This document shows positions 29,435 to 40,802 of a DNA stretch of 64,000 nucleotides, piece after piece; position 1 is the stretch's first letter; each line of letters opens with the position of its first letter. Below the pieces are notes generated by a model. It saw only the letters and a list, made by a program, of their open reading frames with translations. It was not told the DNA's origin and searched no databases. Made by a program: the position numbers and the translations under genes. Origin of the DNA: Asparagopsis taxiformis (lineage: Eukaryota > Rhodophyta > Florideophyceae > Bonnemaisoniales > Bonnemaisoniaceae); NCBI GenBank assembly GCA_030407315.1, contig JALQPE010000211.1, positions 62,001-126,000 on the forward strand. The letters run 5' to 3'.

Positions 29435-30553
29435 ATGATAAGCCACTCATGGAAAGTGAATGCTGCGTTCTGGATGCTTGGCCTGATCAATAATTTCACA
29501 TTTGTGCTCTTCCTCTCCGCGGCTGAAGATATTCTCACAGGCTATGCGGGCGTAATTCTCTTCCTCACCGTTGTACCTGGTTTGTTGAGCAAAACCCTCT
29601 TCTCTTTCTACGCAGAAAGGATTCCATACCTTGTTCGCATTATTGCTGTAGCAACATCGTCGACTCTCTGTTCGCTAGCTGTCGCTCTGTCCCCGCAGAT
29701 ATCCACCAAGCTACTCGCAATAGTCGTGCAATCAGCAATTGGCGCCCTTGGAGAAATTTCCTACCTTGCCTTGACTTCCCGCTTTCATGAATCATCCGTA
29801 GGCGCCTGGTCCAGCGGAACCGGCGGAGCTGGTATTGCCGGGGCTGGCGCTTATGTCGTATTCAGAGATGTGTTTTCATTTTCGTCTCGAACTACACTTG
29901 TCGTGTGCTCCCCCCTGCCACTCTTAATGATTGTCATTTATCGAGCTGCATTGTCCAATACTAGTCAATATCAAGCTGTACAGGGAAATGAGACTATCGA
30001 TTCAGACCCGGAATCTGATTATGGCAATCGCCTCTCACGGCGTCAGTACTTTCGCACGCTTTTCCTAACATATATGATCCCTTTGAGCGGTGTCTACTTT
30101 GGCGAGTACACTATAAATCAGGGAGTGTTGGGAACACTATCTGAGTTTACAGATGGGAAGAAACATAACTCCGTTAACTTGTACCGGAAGTATCAATTTG
30201 TATACCAAGTGGGTGTGTTCATATCCAGGAGTTCCATTCAATTGATTCAAATCAACTCGCTTTGGATTCTCCCAATTTTGCAAATCCTCAACCTAACCAT
30301 TCTTACCCTGAGTTCTATGTATACCCTTTTGCCGTCGTTTGCGGTGGCTGTTCTCATCGTCCTCTGGGAAGGCCTTTTGGGCGGCCTCACATATGTTAAT
30401 GCTTTTTTCAAACTGCGCAATGAGGCGCCACTCCACCTGAAGGAATGGGCGTTGGCGACAGCAACCGTCGCAGATGCAACCGGTATTTCGGTCGCTGCAA
30501 TTGTCAGTATATGGTTAGAGCACCACATACTGCAGTTTAGAAGTGTGCAATAA
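29435..30553 (+). CDS. CLN3: CLN3/battenin family lysosomal or vacuolar membrane protein
   Basis: A single exon of 372 residues with about ten hydrophobic segments. Family signatures are clear: WMLGLINNFTFVLFLSAA near the start, a GEISYLALTSRF loop, WSSGTGGAGIAGAGAYV, SGVYFGEYTINQGV, and later WEGLLGGLTYVNAFF. By family, CLN3 (yeast Btn1) sits in the lysosome or vacuole membrane; it affects pH and arginine levels, and the human protein is linked to glycerophosphodiester export. The protein is shorter than human CLN3 (438), mainly at the N terminus. It is convergent with EFL1, the two stops being about 31 bp apart. A glycerophosphodiesterase gene lies two genes away. Confidence 0.92.
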   Translation: MISHSWKVNAAFWMLGLINNFTFVLFLSAAEDILTGYAGVILFLTVVPGLLSKTLFSFYAERIPYLVRIIAVATSSTLCSLAVALSPQISTKLLAIVVQSAIGALGEISYLALTSRFHESSVGAWSSGTGGAGIAGAGAYVVFRDVFSFSSRTTLVVCSPLPLLMIVIYRAALSNTSQYQAVQGNETIDSDPESDYGNRLSRRQYFRTLFLTYMIPLSGVYFGEYTINQGVLGTLSEFTDGKKHNSVNLYRKYQFVYQVGVFISRSSIQLIQINSLWILPILQILNLTILTLSSMYTLLPSFAVAVLIVLWEGLLGGLTYVNAFFKLRNEAPLHLKEWALATATVADATGISVAAIVSIWLEHHILQFRSVQ

Positions 30554-30584
30554 CACTGCATTGACAAGTCCGTCATTTGCTCTG

Positions 30585-33500
30585 TTATTTCTTTCGAGAA
30601 AGGGTGCGTTGTTTCTCTGCATTCTCTACAATCTTCTCCTCTATTTTCAGTCCTTTTCTCCGTCGAACAGAGTTGATCAGTTTCCGTGCGAGGTTGTTAT
30701 TCTCTGCAGTAGTATCAGCTATCCCCAAATCTTCAATCTCTTCCACAGTGCTTGGAGCCCAAAATGGATCTATGTCAATAGTTTCCCAATGACTGAAAAT
30801 CAGTTGAGGCACAGCAAACCCTGATGTTTGCTTCCGAAGCGTTTCCGTGAAACCAAACGAATCCGAAACAGGAATAAACGCGTCTATACCAAACACATTT
30901 ACACCCTCCTTCATATTTTCGTTCAACACCCTTGCTCGTCTTTGACCCAGAACTGTATAAGTTTTGCCCAATAACTCTCCGGTTACCGAAATATCTGCAT
31001 GGAGCATCCCTTCCATAAGCCGTGCATTGCCATGCATAAGACACAATCTTACAGCTTCTTTCATCGACCCAATCACAAGTCCTGATATCTGAGATGAAAA
31101 CTGTGGTATATTACCAGCAACACTATCAACATCTAGCTGTTGTTCATTAGACAATTGACTTTCAGCTGGCTTGGATTTAACAGCTTCGTCAAGCATATGC
31201 AGCCCTTCAACGCAAATGGCAACACCATACATGGGCTCCTCACATAGCGGTCCAGAACTCACACCTAGCTGGAAACCAGCTACAATAGCTTTTTCCAATT
31301 CGCGTCTAGATCGGGAAGTGACAAGCTCCGGTTGTTCTTTCGATACAGCTTCCAGCCTAAAGATCTCATCCAATATTTCGGGACGTGTCTGACATTCATC
31401 CGGTCCAATGAGCAGATTTGGTCCAAATCCTTTTGGGCCTGATGACCACACTCGCGGGAGCAGAACATTTGTCCAGTACGATTTTATGGAAGCTGCTGAT
31501 TGCTTTCTCGTCGCTCGCTCCTTGGAGAACTCATCCAACGATTTTCCAATTTCTTCCCGAATAGATTCTAGATTGCCCAACCCTCGGCCTCGCATGCCCT
31601 CTGATGCTCGTACAGCATTCCCCGCGCTATCGAGTGCCTTTGCAAGCTGACTAGGAACCGGGATAGCCGTTACTCGAAATGAGCAAGTTTGGTTTCCAAC
31701 TTTGACAAACCGACCTATATCAGCAAAGGATTTGTCTATGACAGGACTATGGGGGGTTTCAGATTCGACTTTGACTGACCAGTTTGCCGTAGAGTATTCA
31801 ATCCGTTCTTGTCCCGGTCTCTGATCACTAGAACTGTGATCTGCAGAATTATCGTCAGAAGCAGACCTTGGTACTTGTGCATCAGACTCTTTGGCTGTTG
31901 AAGTTTGAACACCAGAGTCTGGTATCGCAACATGCGTAGAAATACCTCCACAAACAGTTTCTCGGAACGAGACAATTGGTTTGGATACGTGAATACGAAT
32001 GCCTTTAGCAAATCTCTCCCGAAGATCCTTCAGACAACGTTCTAGATGCAATTCCCCGTGGGCAGCGACAACGTGTTCACCTTTAGAACTGATGAAAGTT
32101 TCCACAGCTGGGTCGGCCTGGTTCAATCGCCGTAACCCTTCTTGAAGTTTGCCTACATCGCCAGGTAAATGCGGCTCGACTGCAACACGCACAACAGCTT
32201 CCTTGTCTAGACCGAGGGTTGAGGAAGCAGCCGCACCTGCAGGCAAGCACTTGCCAGGCGGTTCGGTGCTTATAGTGGCTGTCTTCAAAACAGAGTTTTC
32301 TAAACCGGCTACGCCAACAATCGTTCCTGCACTTGCTGAAAGTAACGGATCCATTCCCCTCCCCATCAACAAGAACAACCCAGTTACTTCTGCTTCAGCA
32401 ACTGTATCTGGATTGAACGTCCCATCCTCCGATACGTGATACTTTGGAGAATAAACGTATAATCTGTCTCCAACGTTAACAGTTCCTGACAAAATCCGCG
32501 TAAACGCAATCATCTGATTTCCGCGTGGCCCATTACTGCTGTCTGCGTCACTCGATTTGGTCGCTGCTTGATCCTTCTGCGCTTGCAATTCTTCCCTTGT
32601 TTTTGGAGTTCTAATGTTCATCTGCCCTGAATGACCTCCGTCAGCATCTCGCTCGATCATCTTTGAAACAAAAGCCAAGAAAGGAGCCTCTTTGTCAATC
32701 TTCGCGTCCACAATTGCAGAATATTGATCCACAAAGCTCTGTCGCACATCATCATTATCAGACCATTCATCCGCTGCGGCCTTGTCCAAGTTAAGTCTAT
32801 TCACATGAGGCCAGAGCGCCATCAGACGAGATGAATCTGCTTGTGCCTGCGCAGCGCTTGGCAATTTTTCGATGACGGTATCCAGCATGCAGGAGGCAGC
32901 TGGGAGCCAAGCATTCATGATAGCATGAAGAGCGGTGGAAGCATCGCGATGTTTGAGATCTCTTGCAGTGACGTTCAATTCGAGCTTGGAGACGATTCGC
33001 TGGCGTTTTTCTACAGCGAGAGCATGGTCGTGCTGCGAGTCGAGAATGGACTCATAGATAGAATGAACGTTTGAGAGAATAAACTGCACAAACATAGGCT
33101 TTGAAGAGCTGCGCAACTCGGTCGCCTTCTTTCGGATGATTCTCTTCGTTTTCGACTGCAAGAAATAGTCACCCCACAGCGTTTTATTGAGCACGTTTTC
33201 GGAGATGCCAAACTTTTTCGAGAACAAACGAGCGAAATCAATGATACGAAAAGCCCAACCGTCAATCGCAGATGCAAACAGCACGTTTCCGAGCTCGGGG
33301 GAAAAATAACCACTGACAGTATTTTCGTTGACGACGCCACGCTTGTCCTCCAGCTTCCATTCGGAATCATCGTCCATATCGCTATCTGCTATCAAGGCTG
33401 CGGCCATCATCTGCTCCACTTCTCGCACGCCCATGACGACATTCACCTGGGCGATGATGTTCACGATGTGTCTGTAGGCCTCCATGGGGTCCAGATGCAG

Positions 33501-34043
33501 CTCGGCGAATAATCTGTCGATTTTGTTCAGGACGAGAATTGGACGGACGTCGAGTTCCAGGGCAGCTCTGAGAACTGTGACGGTTTGAACGCAAACGCCT
33601 TCGACGACGTCGACGACTAATACTGCACCATCGCATATTCGTAGCGCTGCTTCTACTTCGCCGCTAAAGTCGACGTGTCCTGGTGAATCGACGAGGTTGA
33701 TAATGTTCAAGGGGTCGTCATCTGAAATTTGTGCATAGAGTGTGATTGATATAGGTTAGTTGAATGTTGTGCACGCTAGTATAGCATGAGTGGTTGTCAA
33801 CGTACGGGACTTTCGGTGGCCTAGAGCAATCGATGAGGATTTCATTGTGATGCCTCTGCGCTGTTCATCATCTCGTGAATCCATATATCGCACCTTTCCA
33901 GCCGAACGAGTTGAAATGATGCCATTGGCGCTGATTAATGAGTCGGACAGTGCTGATTTGCCATGATCAACATGTGCCAGCATGCAAATGTTCCAAACGC
34001 GATTGGGAGGGATGTTGAGTCCTGCGCCGACGTTTGAAGACAT
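30585..34043 (-). CDS. EFL1: elongation factor-like GTPase EFL1 (Ria1)
   Basis: Two exons (33806-34043 and 30585-33721) give 1124 residues, equal to the family length. GTPase motifs: AHVDHGKS (P loop), RGITMKSS (switch I), DSPGHVDF (switch II) and NKIDR. EF-2-like domains II-V follow, with a Ser/Asp-rich insert typical of EFL1. It lacks the diphthamide site context of EF-2. By family, it works with SBDS to remove eIF6 from the pre-60S subunit in the cytoplasm. The 84-nt intron (33722-33805) has donor GTACGT, branch CTAAC and acceptor CAG. The first ATG is at 34043; the open frame before it starts only with TTG. Confidence 0.95.
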
Positions 34044-34770
34044 TTTGGATGTGCGTCTGAGCGGAATGAATGTTAGTCGCAAGCCGCTATAAAGACTGCA
34101 TCGCAGAGCAATGCAGCGCTGGATTGGGCGTCACGAGCTAATGTGAATTCATTGCCGGGTTCGTTTGAGCGGACCATCATGTGTTGAATTTTTGGTCCGA
34201 TCGGGAGGAGATCCACAGAATGATCCATTTCTTCTCAGTCCCTACCGACCGGATTGGCTGGATCAGTTTGCGACATTGATGAATACTCGAAATACATAAC
34301 CGCATAATTTAAATAAAATTAGTTGGATTTAGCAATGTTATTTGTAAAGTTAGTAGAAATAAATATCACACCGTCCGCAGAGAGACACGCGCGCACCGCA
34401 CATGGGCAACGACACCAAATCAGCGCTGCTATACAAACGCTCACACACCACACCTCCGCAAAACTCCTGAGACCGACACACGCACCCACCCTATTTTTAC
34501 CGCTCTACAAAGCGTCAGGGAGGCAAGCAAGGTAAACAAATAGCATGTTCTACAAGGCACCAAGTAACAACTGTACCTGTAATTACCATGCTAGCGTCGA
34601 GTAGCGACGCTTCCAATCACAGCCTCAATCAAACAAAACAAAACACATCAAGCGTCTGCAGACGTCCGTCCGCAGCACGCGCAAGCCGTCAATAGCAACG
34701 CATAAATCTCATTGCACTGATGTGTCTATGCTTTTTGTCTAGTGTACATCGTGTCTCAACTTTCAAACTG
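34044..34770. other. intergenic region between tandem minus-strand genes, with hairpins
   Basis: About 730 bp. The plus strand from about 34370 to 34700 is unusually A/C-rich. It holds a hairpin AGCGTCG-AGTAG-CGACGCT at 34593-34611 and a 12-nt palindrome CGTCTGCAGACG at 34653-34664. I see no coding frame with protein character. Confidence 0.5.
34593..34611. repeat. perfect 7-bp hairpin with 5-nt loop
   Basis: AGCGTCG, loop AGTAG, CGACGCT, about 160 bp past the stop of the phosphodiesterase gene on the minus strand. It could be a 3'-UTR structure or part of a non-coding RNA. Confidence 0.4.
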
Positions 34771-36288
34771 TCATGTTAGATACTCGGGTTCAACCTGACT
34801 ATACACGACATCGACGTCATCGGCGATGACTCCATTCACGCCCCATTCCAGCTGTTGTTTGACAAATGCGGGATCGCTGTTCGTGGCTCCATACGTTAGC
34901 AGTGATAGTCCCTTCTCTCGAATATCGCGCGCGACATGCGGCCGTTCAGCGATGATCCTGTTGAGCAGCATCATTCCAATGAAATTGTTAGCCTCGGCAA
35001 ACCGCATCCCTTCTTCGACGCGCACACAGCGCGGGTCAGCATTATCACACGGTTTATCCATTGTTTCGCAATGCGAAAGGTACACAGGGTAGACACTTTG
35101 TTTCATGGAAAGCATCTGACAACAGTCGGCCTCGAAGCACAGCAATGCAATCTTACGCTTTGTATTACGCGTCGATGCAAACAGATCGTCCAGAACTATG
35201 TCAAGAAACTCATTTCGTTTCGGCACTGGTATCGACTTTTCCTGTTGAACGTTCAAAGCCGGGTACTTGACCTCCACAAGCAGCCCAATATCTTCCGGTA
35301 AACTTTCGCACACATCCAGTAAACCCAGAGCACGATATCCAAATACATCTTCTGACACATCTGCGCGCGACTTGACAAGCTCTCTCACAGCCTTTCTCTT
35401 CTCCGACAGCACCACCTTATCGTCCTCGCCATACTTTTCCCTCATGAGCTGATCAAACTCTTCAAATGTAGCGTCATGTACCGCAATACTCCTCTTGTCG
35501 TTAGTCTTGAAGAACCAGTCGTGATAAATTATGGTCTTGCCATCCTTTGTCAGTTGCACATCCAGTTCCACAGTCTTCACGGGGCTATCTGGCAGTGCCA
35601 CCATCAAGAACGACTCGAGAGAATTCTCAAGTACGCGGTGTGGGAAATTTGCATTGCTGCCACCCTGACCACGGTGACCACAGAAGCGCGGGGGCTCAGG
35701 TGCTGCATGTGGCGGTAGCACTGCACCAGTGTCGTGTGCGGTGATCAGCTTGTGCGTAATTGTGAGATGAGCAAGAGAGATACCGCTGTTGTCATTGAGG
35801 AACAAATGTTTCACGGCACATCCCATCAATTTCCTGGTTTGAATTTTGGCAAACAACGGCGGCGAGAGCTGGGGCGAGGTGGGATCAGACGTGGCGGTCT
35901 GCAGTACGGTGAAGGTGACGAGCGAATTGTGAGGATCCTCGGGGAGGAATTGGAAGAAATGGTCTGTAGATTGGACATCATTGAGACAAATACTTGATGA
36001 ATCATTATCCAATTCGGCAAAGAGATGGACGGTAACTGCCGGAGATGGAACAAGACCAGAAAGGATCGGCAGCGCCTCACGTGGATTGCCGGGGATTATC
36101 TGCAAGAGATCGGATTGCAGTGGGCGACTCGGATGGGCGGGACCAGCGGATCGTGTGGGGTATATTTGCGGCGACATGGTCGAGCGGGGGGATGAGATTA
36201 GCTTTGGAGGAGTGAAGAGGTGTGTAAAGGCGGGGAGCGGATCGTTGGGTCTGGGCGAATTGGCGGTGACATTTAAAAGGGCAGTCAT
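34771..36288 (-). CDS. glycerophosphodiester phosphodiesterase, Gde1/GPCPD1 type
   Basis: A single exon; from the ATG at 36288 it encodes 505 residues. The C-terminal half is a GDPD domain with CGHRGQGG, ENSLESF, ELDVQLTKDGKTIIYHDWFF (catalytic His pair and metal ligands) and the ending WGVNGVIADDVD. Ahead lies a beta-rich domain of about 150 residues (VTVHLFAELDND onward) like the C2-like region before GDPD in Gde1-type enzymes. No SPX domain or membrane segment. By family it splits glycerophosphocholine into glycerol-3-phosphate and choline. The frame is open to an ATG at 36633, but the extra 115 residues look non-coding, so the shorter form is preferred. Confidence 0.82.
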   Translation of the reverse strand: MTALLNVTANSPRPNDPLPAFTHLFTPPKLISSPRSTMSPQIYPTRSAGPAHPSRPLQSDLLQIIPGNPREALPILSGLVPSPAVTVHLFAELDNDSSSICLNDVQSTDHFFQFLPEDPHNSLVTFTVLQTATSDPTSPQLSPPLFAKIQTRKLMGCAVKHLFLNDNSGISLAHLTITHKLITAHDTGAVLPPHAAPEPPRFCGHRGQGGSNANFPHRVLENSLESFLMVALPDSPVKTVELDVQLTKDGKTIIYHDWFFKTNDKRSIAVHDATFEEFDQLMREKYGEDDKVVLSEKRKAVRELVKSRADVSEDVFGYRALGLLDVCESLPEDIGLLVEVKYPALNVQQEKSIPVPKRNEFLDIVLDDLFASTRNTKRKIALLCFEADCCQMLSMKQSVYPVYLSHCETMDKPCDNADPRCVRVEEGMRFAEANNFIGMMLLNRIIAERPHVARDIREKGLSLLTYGATNSDPAFVKQQLEWGVNGVIADDVDVVYSQVEPEYLT

Positions 36289-37740
36289 GTCGCGAATAGT
36301 GTAAGGAGTGGCGTGGAGTGCAATACAATGAAAGACGCGACAGAAGCAGCAATACGGCGGGAGGGCGTTACAAACGGCGTCTTTCGCACAACGAAAAGGC
36401 GCGGAGATGGCGGACAAGATTTGGGCAAGTAGCGGATGGGCGTGGGAGAGATTCCGGGAATCTTTGAAGCGTCGTTTGGTTGGAGAAGATGGACGTAGGG
36501 ACGGTGCCAGTGTGTGATTGGGCAGAAGCAATTGGTCGAGAATATGCATGCAATTGGGCCCGTAAAACGGCAGCTCTGCGTCGTGCAAATATCGCATACA
36601 CCCGTCAACAGCTGTGGCAATGTCGTCGTTCAAGATTCAGCATGGCGAATCTTGTCTGCGGCATGGACGCGATATCGGGCGATATGTAGCGGCGGCGCAA
36701 AGTCGTGCCGTTCCACTACGTCCCGACGCAGCCATTGATGGCATTCGTGTTATGTGTGTGTGCTGTTTTCCACATGACAGTCCCCCGCGGCGGGACAGAG
36801 CGCTTCACTGCTGTCGCCCATCTGGCTGTTGTGCGCGGATGAGGCGCCCACTGCACTTGCCGCCAATATGCGTCTGTGACGTGTGCAGTGTGCACATGGC
36901 GAATGTACGCGCACCGTGAAGTTCTTGGCTTGGCGCTTATTGGATGCTATCAATATGTGATCAGATTTTGTATGTTTTTTTGGAAATGGCTGCAGCTACC
37001 CTCGAGGGTACACTATTACTTACATCAGCCCTTCGTGGGAGAAGATGCACATTGTGTTTTCAGACTATCGTCAGAGTTTCACTTGCCATCCTCGTTTGCA
37101 CTACCTGGTGTCGCGTCATTCATTTTCTATAAACTTGTAAGTTGGTCGTAATGATGCCTTGCTTCCACTCACCATTCAATGACGGAGTGGACCCCTCTTC
37201 GAAAATTAACTGGTGCATTTTACGTGTGGATCGCATTCGTGTAATCTTCAGCAGTTATTCACATTTGCCCACGTAACGTATTTCCGCTCGATTGTGATTT
37301 TGGAAAACAAATCCCGTTTTAAAAACTTGCCAAAACTGCAAAACTTACTATTTGGGATCTCCAGCACATGATCTTGAGACGTGCTGTGCTGTACTTGATT
37401 GTATTACACTACACCTGTACAGCAATACAGTGCCAGCTGGCAAGCAACGCACACCAACCAAACCATCATCCAAGCGTCACAACGAGAGCGATTGTGCTGA
37501 GGTCAGCTCAAGGTCGAGCGCACCTTTCTGCGTCTGTTGTGCTCGCAGTAAAGGTCGACACATTCGTTCGCCGGCAACGCCACCGCGATCGCTCAACCCG
37601 CGTCCGCAACATCATGCAGCAACTTGCCAATCGCCCGCATCGCACAATCATTTTAGCATAACAGTGCAATATACACGGCGCTGTGCAAAGTCGCTCGCAT
37701 CCCATTCGTAAACCGAGCTGTCGCAGTCGTAGGCGCACCC
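36289..37740. other. long divergent intergenic region
   Basis: About 1.45 kb between the starts of the phosphodiesterase and F-box genes. It holds the palindromic element at 36997-37010, near its middle. Several short frames on both strands show no domain. Confidence 0.5.
36997..37010. promoter_or_regulatory. 14-nt palindrome TACCCTCGAGGGTA
   Basis: Second copy of the element seen at 18213 and 45309. It lies 11 bp from the midpoint of the divergent region, if the phosphodiesterase starts at 36288. The flank GGGTACAC is shared with the third copy. Confidence 0.6.
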
Positions 37741-39261
37741 ATGCTGACTTCCGACCGGCCCAACCAGCCGATTCCTGCAAAGCTTCGGCTGCGACCTGCC
37801 CCGACAGCGCGACCATCACACCCCTCCCTCGCTTACCATGCGACCAAACGCATCAAGTATTCCCACCCATCATCACGTCCTCCCCGCCCCAATATCCCCT
37901 CCCTACCATACGACATCTTGCTTCAGATCTTCAAGCATCTCCCGCCCGTCCCGACCCTGTGTACACTCTCACAGGTTTGCACCAGTTGGAAGTCGGCAGC
38001 GCTCTCTCCAGAGCTGTGGAGTTGCGTTGTAGCCTCTGATGCCGAAACGCGCCGCAGGAATGCACAGCGCTTGCAAAGCAATTATCAGTACATATGTTAC
38101 GGTACCGGTGCTGCTCGTGCCGATGCTTCCCCCGATGTTGATGATGCACCCAAGAAGAAGCGAAAACGTTTGTGTGTTACCAAAAGAACAAATCGTGCCT
38201 TGCAGGGAATTCCACTCGCCGTAGAGGTAATTACCGCTCGCGCACGCAGTAAACTGCGCGTATTAGACCTTCGAAACTGTTATCCGACTTCTCAAGATTA
38301 TCTCTTTCAGATGACCAATTCCGAGCTAGCGCTCATTGAAACGCGAAGCTCATCCTCCCTCCAACAGCTCTGTCTCAGCCCGTGGAACTGCGTCACAGGA
38401 CAGGCAGTACTACATCTTGCATCTGCATGTCCGCGATTAGTCAAGCTACACGCCGTCAGTTGTCGTAGCATGTCGATTGCCCTATTAGGAAGCATTGTGC
38501 GAAAATGCCCATTGTTACAGGATGTATCCGTTAGCAGTTGCAGTGCTTTCCGTGGATACGATCTTGTGGAGAAGATTCGGCCTATTCGGCGCACCATTCG
38601 TCACTTGGATATCTCCGATACTTCTACAGCTGGTTTGGATCTGCGCCATTTGCTGTGTGACTTTCCTGCACTGGTTGAACTCATAGCGGATAACTGCGAA
38701 TATTTGCATTTAGGCGGGCCACCGCCCGCATGGATGTATCTTTCGACGGTACATTCCAACTTGCAAACACTTAGCATCAACAAGATCTGTCATATTTCCG
38801 TCGGTTGGCTGCGAGTCATATACCGCATGTGTCCCAAACTGCAGCTTCTCGCCGTTAATCAACCAAAGGTTGCCAATTTCAACCCGTTCGACCTCTTCGA
38901 CGGACAGCTGCCACCGCTGCAGCATCTCAGTATTGCCGGAATGCCGTTGAAGGACAGCATGTGGCAATCCATCTTTGAACGACTCGGTGCTAGTCTTGTC
39001 CAGTGTGATGTGTCGAGAAACACAAACTTTACCTGCGCGCTCGTTCCTGATGGTAGTAGTTTATTCTCCCAGTTGGAGGACTTGAATGTAAGCGCAACTG
39101 CTTTGACATTGGAGTCTCTCGTCGTGCTGCTCACAGTTACTCCCAAGCTCAACTTTTTAGATGTTTCCGGCTGTAGAAGCTTGGACCGCGAGTATCGCAG
39201 GGACCCGTTGTCACTGCGGCAGAGGGATCGCCAAGTGCACGGATCAGTGGCCGTGTTGTAG
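37741..39261 (+). CDS. F-box and leucine-rich-repeat protein
   Basis: A single exon of 506 residues. After a basic, Pro-rich leader of about 50 residues comes an F-box (IPSLPYDILLQIFKHL, then VCTSWKSAALSPELW). A Lys/Arg-rich insert follows, then about eight leucine-rich repeats of the cysteine-containing type (LRVLDLRNC, LVKLHAVSC, LQDVSVSSC, LEDLNVSAT, LNFLDVSGC). By family, the F-box binds Skp1 and the repeats pick the target for an SCF ubiquitin ligase. The target is unknown. The repeat type resembles FBXL proteins of animals and plants. It is convergent with the RabGAP gene. Confidence 0.85.
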   Translation: MLTSDRPNQPIPAKLRLRPAPTARPSHPSLAYHATKRIKYSHPSSRPPRPNIPSLPYDILLQIFKHLPPVPTLCTLSQVCTSWKSAALSPELWSCVVASDAETRRRNAQRLQSNYQYICYGTGAARADASPDVDDAPKKKRKRLCVTKRTNRALQGIPLAVEVITARARSKLRVLDLRNCYPTSQDYLFQMTNSELALIETRSSSSLQQLCLSPWNCVTGQAVLHLASACPRLVKLHAVSCRSMSIALLGSIVRKCPLLQDVSVSSCSAFRGYDLVEKIRPIRRTIRHLDISDTSTAGLDLRHLLCDFPALVELIADNCEYLHLGGPPPAWMYLSTVHSNLQTLSINKICHISVGWLRVIYRMCPKLQLLAVNQPKVANFNPFDLFDGQLPPLQHLSIAGMPLKDSMWQSIFERLGASLVQCDVSRNTNFTCALVPDGSSLFSQLEDLNVSATALTLESLVVLLTVTPKLNFLDVSGCRSLDREYRRDPLSLRQRDRQVHGSVAVL

Positions 39262-39437
39262 CGCGCGCACTGGCGACACAATTCCAGTAGTATAATATTC
39301 GGTATGTAATTCACGGCGTCTGCACGTACCATCGATGGTCAGTAATATTACTGCACTTGAGAGCTTATGGTACTTTGGCAAACAATTGTTTATATCTATT
39401 CACAAAGCATCTTGCCTGCGTACCGTACCCATTGCTT

Positions 39438-40802
39438 CTATTGCAAATGGCTCGGTGCTGCTCCGAAAATTGTCCTCCACATATACGCTTGGCTCAGGAT
39501 GACGTCGATTTCTTTTGAAGTCCACGATTCAGTTGGTAGATTTTGCAGAAACATGACCAAATCCTGAAAGTCCATTCCTTGCAGTTCCTCGCTGAATGAA
39601 ACAAGAATCGCTGCACACACGTATACATGAAACATTGCAAATCCATCCGCTTCCGCCAAATACGTGTCCCACACCCTCACAATTAATGGAAACGGTAATT
39701 CCCTCATCAACAAGCAGTTCATCCATCGGAATGCGAATTGTAGAAAATCCAGCCCTTGCTCTTCAAGATGATTGCATAAATGACTATCCACACGCGCAAC
39801 AAGCTCCCGTAAGTAGTGTACTCTCCGTTGAATGCCCGGTTGCGCAAATGTATAATAGTCCTGAATATCGTTCAGAAGAGCAGTTAAACACCAATATGCA
39901 TCAGCTTCAGCATTGGCTAGACTGTTTTCAGCGTCTTCAAAAGCTGAAAAGTCGCTCATTTGCAAAATAGACGATTCACATCCATTCTTCGCATTCTCCG
40001 CCAAAAAAACATACACAAACGGTGTCACAAGGTCATTCATCCCCTGCACATATCCACTTGCTGGATGTCGCGTCGCCCAGATGTACAAAATTCTCTGCAA
40101 TGCCTGCTGCACTTCTGGAATGTGAAACAGAGCTTGTCCAGGGCACGTTCGCGGAATATCGACCGAAATTTGATGCATAGTCACGTCCTCTTGATGACCG
40201 ACGCGATTGTACGTATCCGTTGTTTCCCACGATTTGACATTACTATTGTTCGCATCAATCACCGCAGGATACAACTGCTGGACAGCATCCTTGTATTCGC
40301 TTCGTTTGCGTTTCAGCGTGTCCGCCCGTCGTGAACGATTGGTCGGCACGTAGCCCATGAGCACCTTCCATACTGGCGCACGAACAGAACTGGGTATGCC
40401 CGACCATGCGATTTTCTTGGTAGCTTCCAGATTCATTGTGGGCTCTGCGAGCAACATTTGCAATTTATCCAGAACTGTCACGAGCGGTGCGCCCTGAGAT
40501 GCGTCGGAATTACGAGTCGAAGTACTGTTCGGTCTCGAGCGGTTGGACACGACGGGATCGTCCTTTTCCAGTTGCGTGTCTGTGGTGGCACCATTTGAAT
40601 GCGAATCGGTGCCAATTGTAGCTGAGGATGCATAAGAGGCTGCAGAAGAATGGCTTGCTGACACTTTGGACGTGTTTTGTGCTGCTTCTTTCTGATAACT
40701 TGCATCGCGGATGGCAGACCAGTCGATTAGATTGCCGACTCGGCTTATTCGACCAGGATAGCCGTCTTTGTCGTCCGCAAACGTATTCAAGCCATCAGAC
40801 AT
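39438..40802 (-). CDS. TBC-domain Rab GTPase-activating protein, Gyp1/TBC1D22 type
   Basis: A single exon; the first true ATG (40802) gives 454 residues. After a Ser/Asn-rich region of about 115 residues the TBC domain begins (AWSGIPSSVRAPVWKVLMGY). The arginine finger is in SVDIPRTCPG and the glutamine finger in ASGYVQGMNDL. Later come LDFLQFAFRWMNCLLMREL and VWDTYLAE. The insertion pattern is that of Gyp1/TBC1D22. By family it speeds GTP hydrolysis by Golgi Rabs such as Ypt1/Rab1 and Rab33. The frame is open upstream to a TTG at 40931, and that stretch includes a hydrophobic segment, but I see no supporting ATG. It is divergent from APE2. Confidence 0.88.
   Translation of the reverse strand: MSDGLNTFADDKDGYPGRISRVGNLIDWSAIRDASYQKEAAQNTSKVSASHSSAASYASSATIGTDSHSNGATTDTQLEKDDPVVSNRSRPNSTSTRNSDASQGAPLVTVLDKLQMLLAEPTMNLEATKKIAWSGIPSSVRAPVWKVLMGYVPTNRSRRADTLKRKRSEYKDAVQQLYPAVIDANNSNVKSWETTDTYNRVGHQEDVTMHQISVDIPRTCPGQALFHIPEVQQALQRILYIWATRHPASGYVQGMNDLVTPFVYVFLAENAKNGCESSILQMSDFSAFEDAENSLANAEADAYWCLTALLNDIQDYYTFAQPGIQRRVHYLRELVARVDSHLCNHLEEQGLDFLQFAFRWMNCLLMRELPFPLIVRVWDTYLAEADGFAMFHVYVCAAILVSFSEELQGMDFQDLVMFLQNLPTESWTSKEIDVILSQAYMWRTIFGAAPSHLQ

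Noticed and set aside
36289..36633. N-terminal extension of the phosphodiesterase (115 residues)
   Set aside because: The frame is open and has an ATG, but the residues look like random translation and the domain starts after 36288; kept only as an alternative start.
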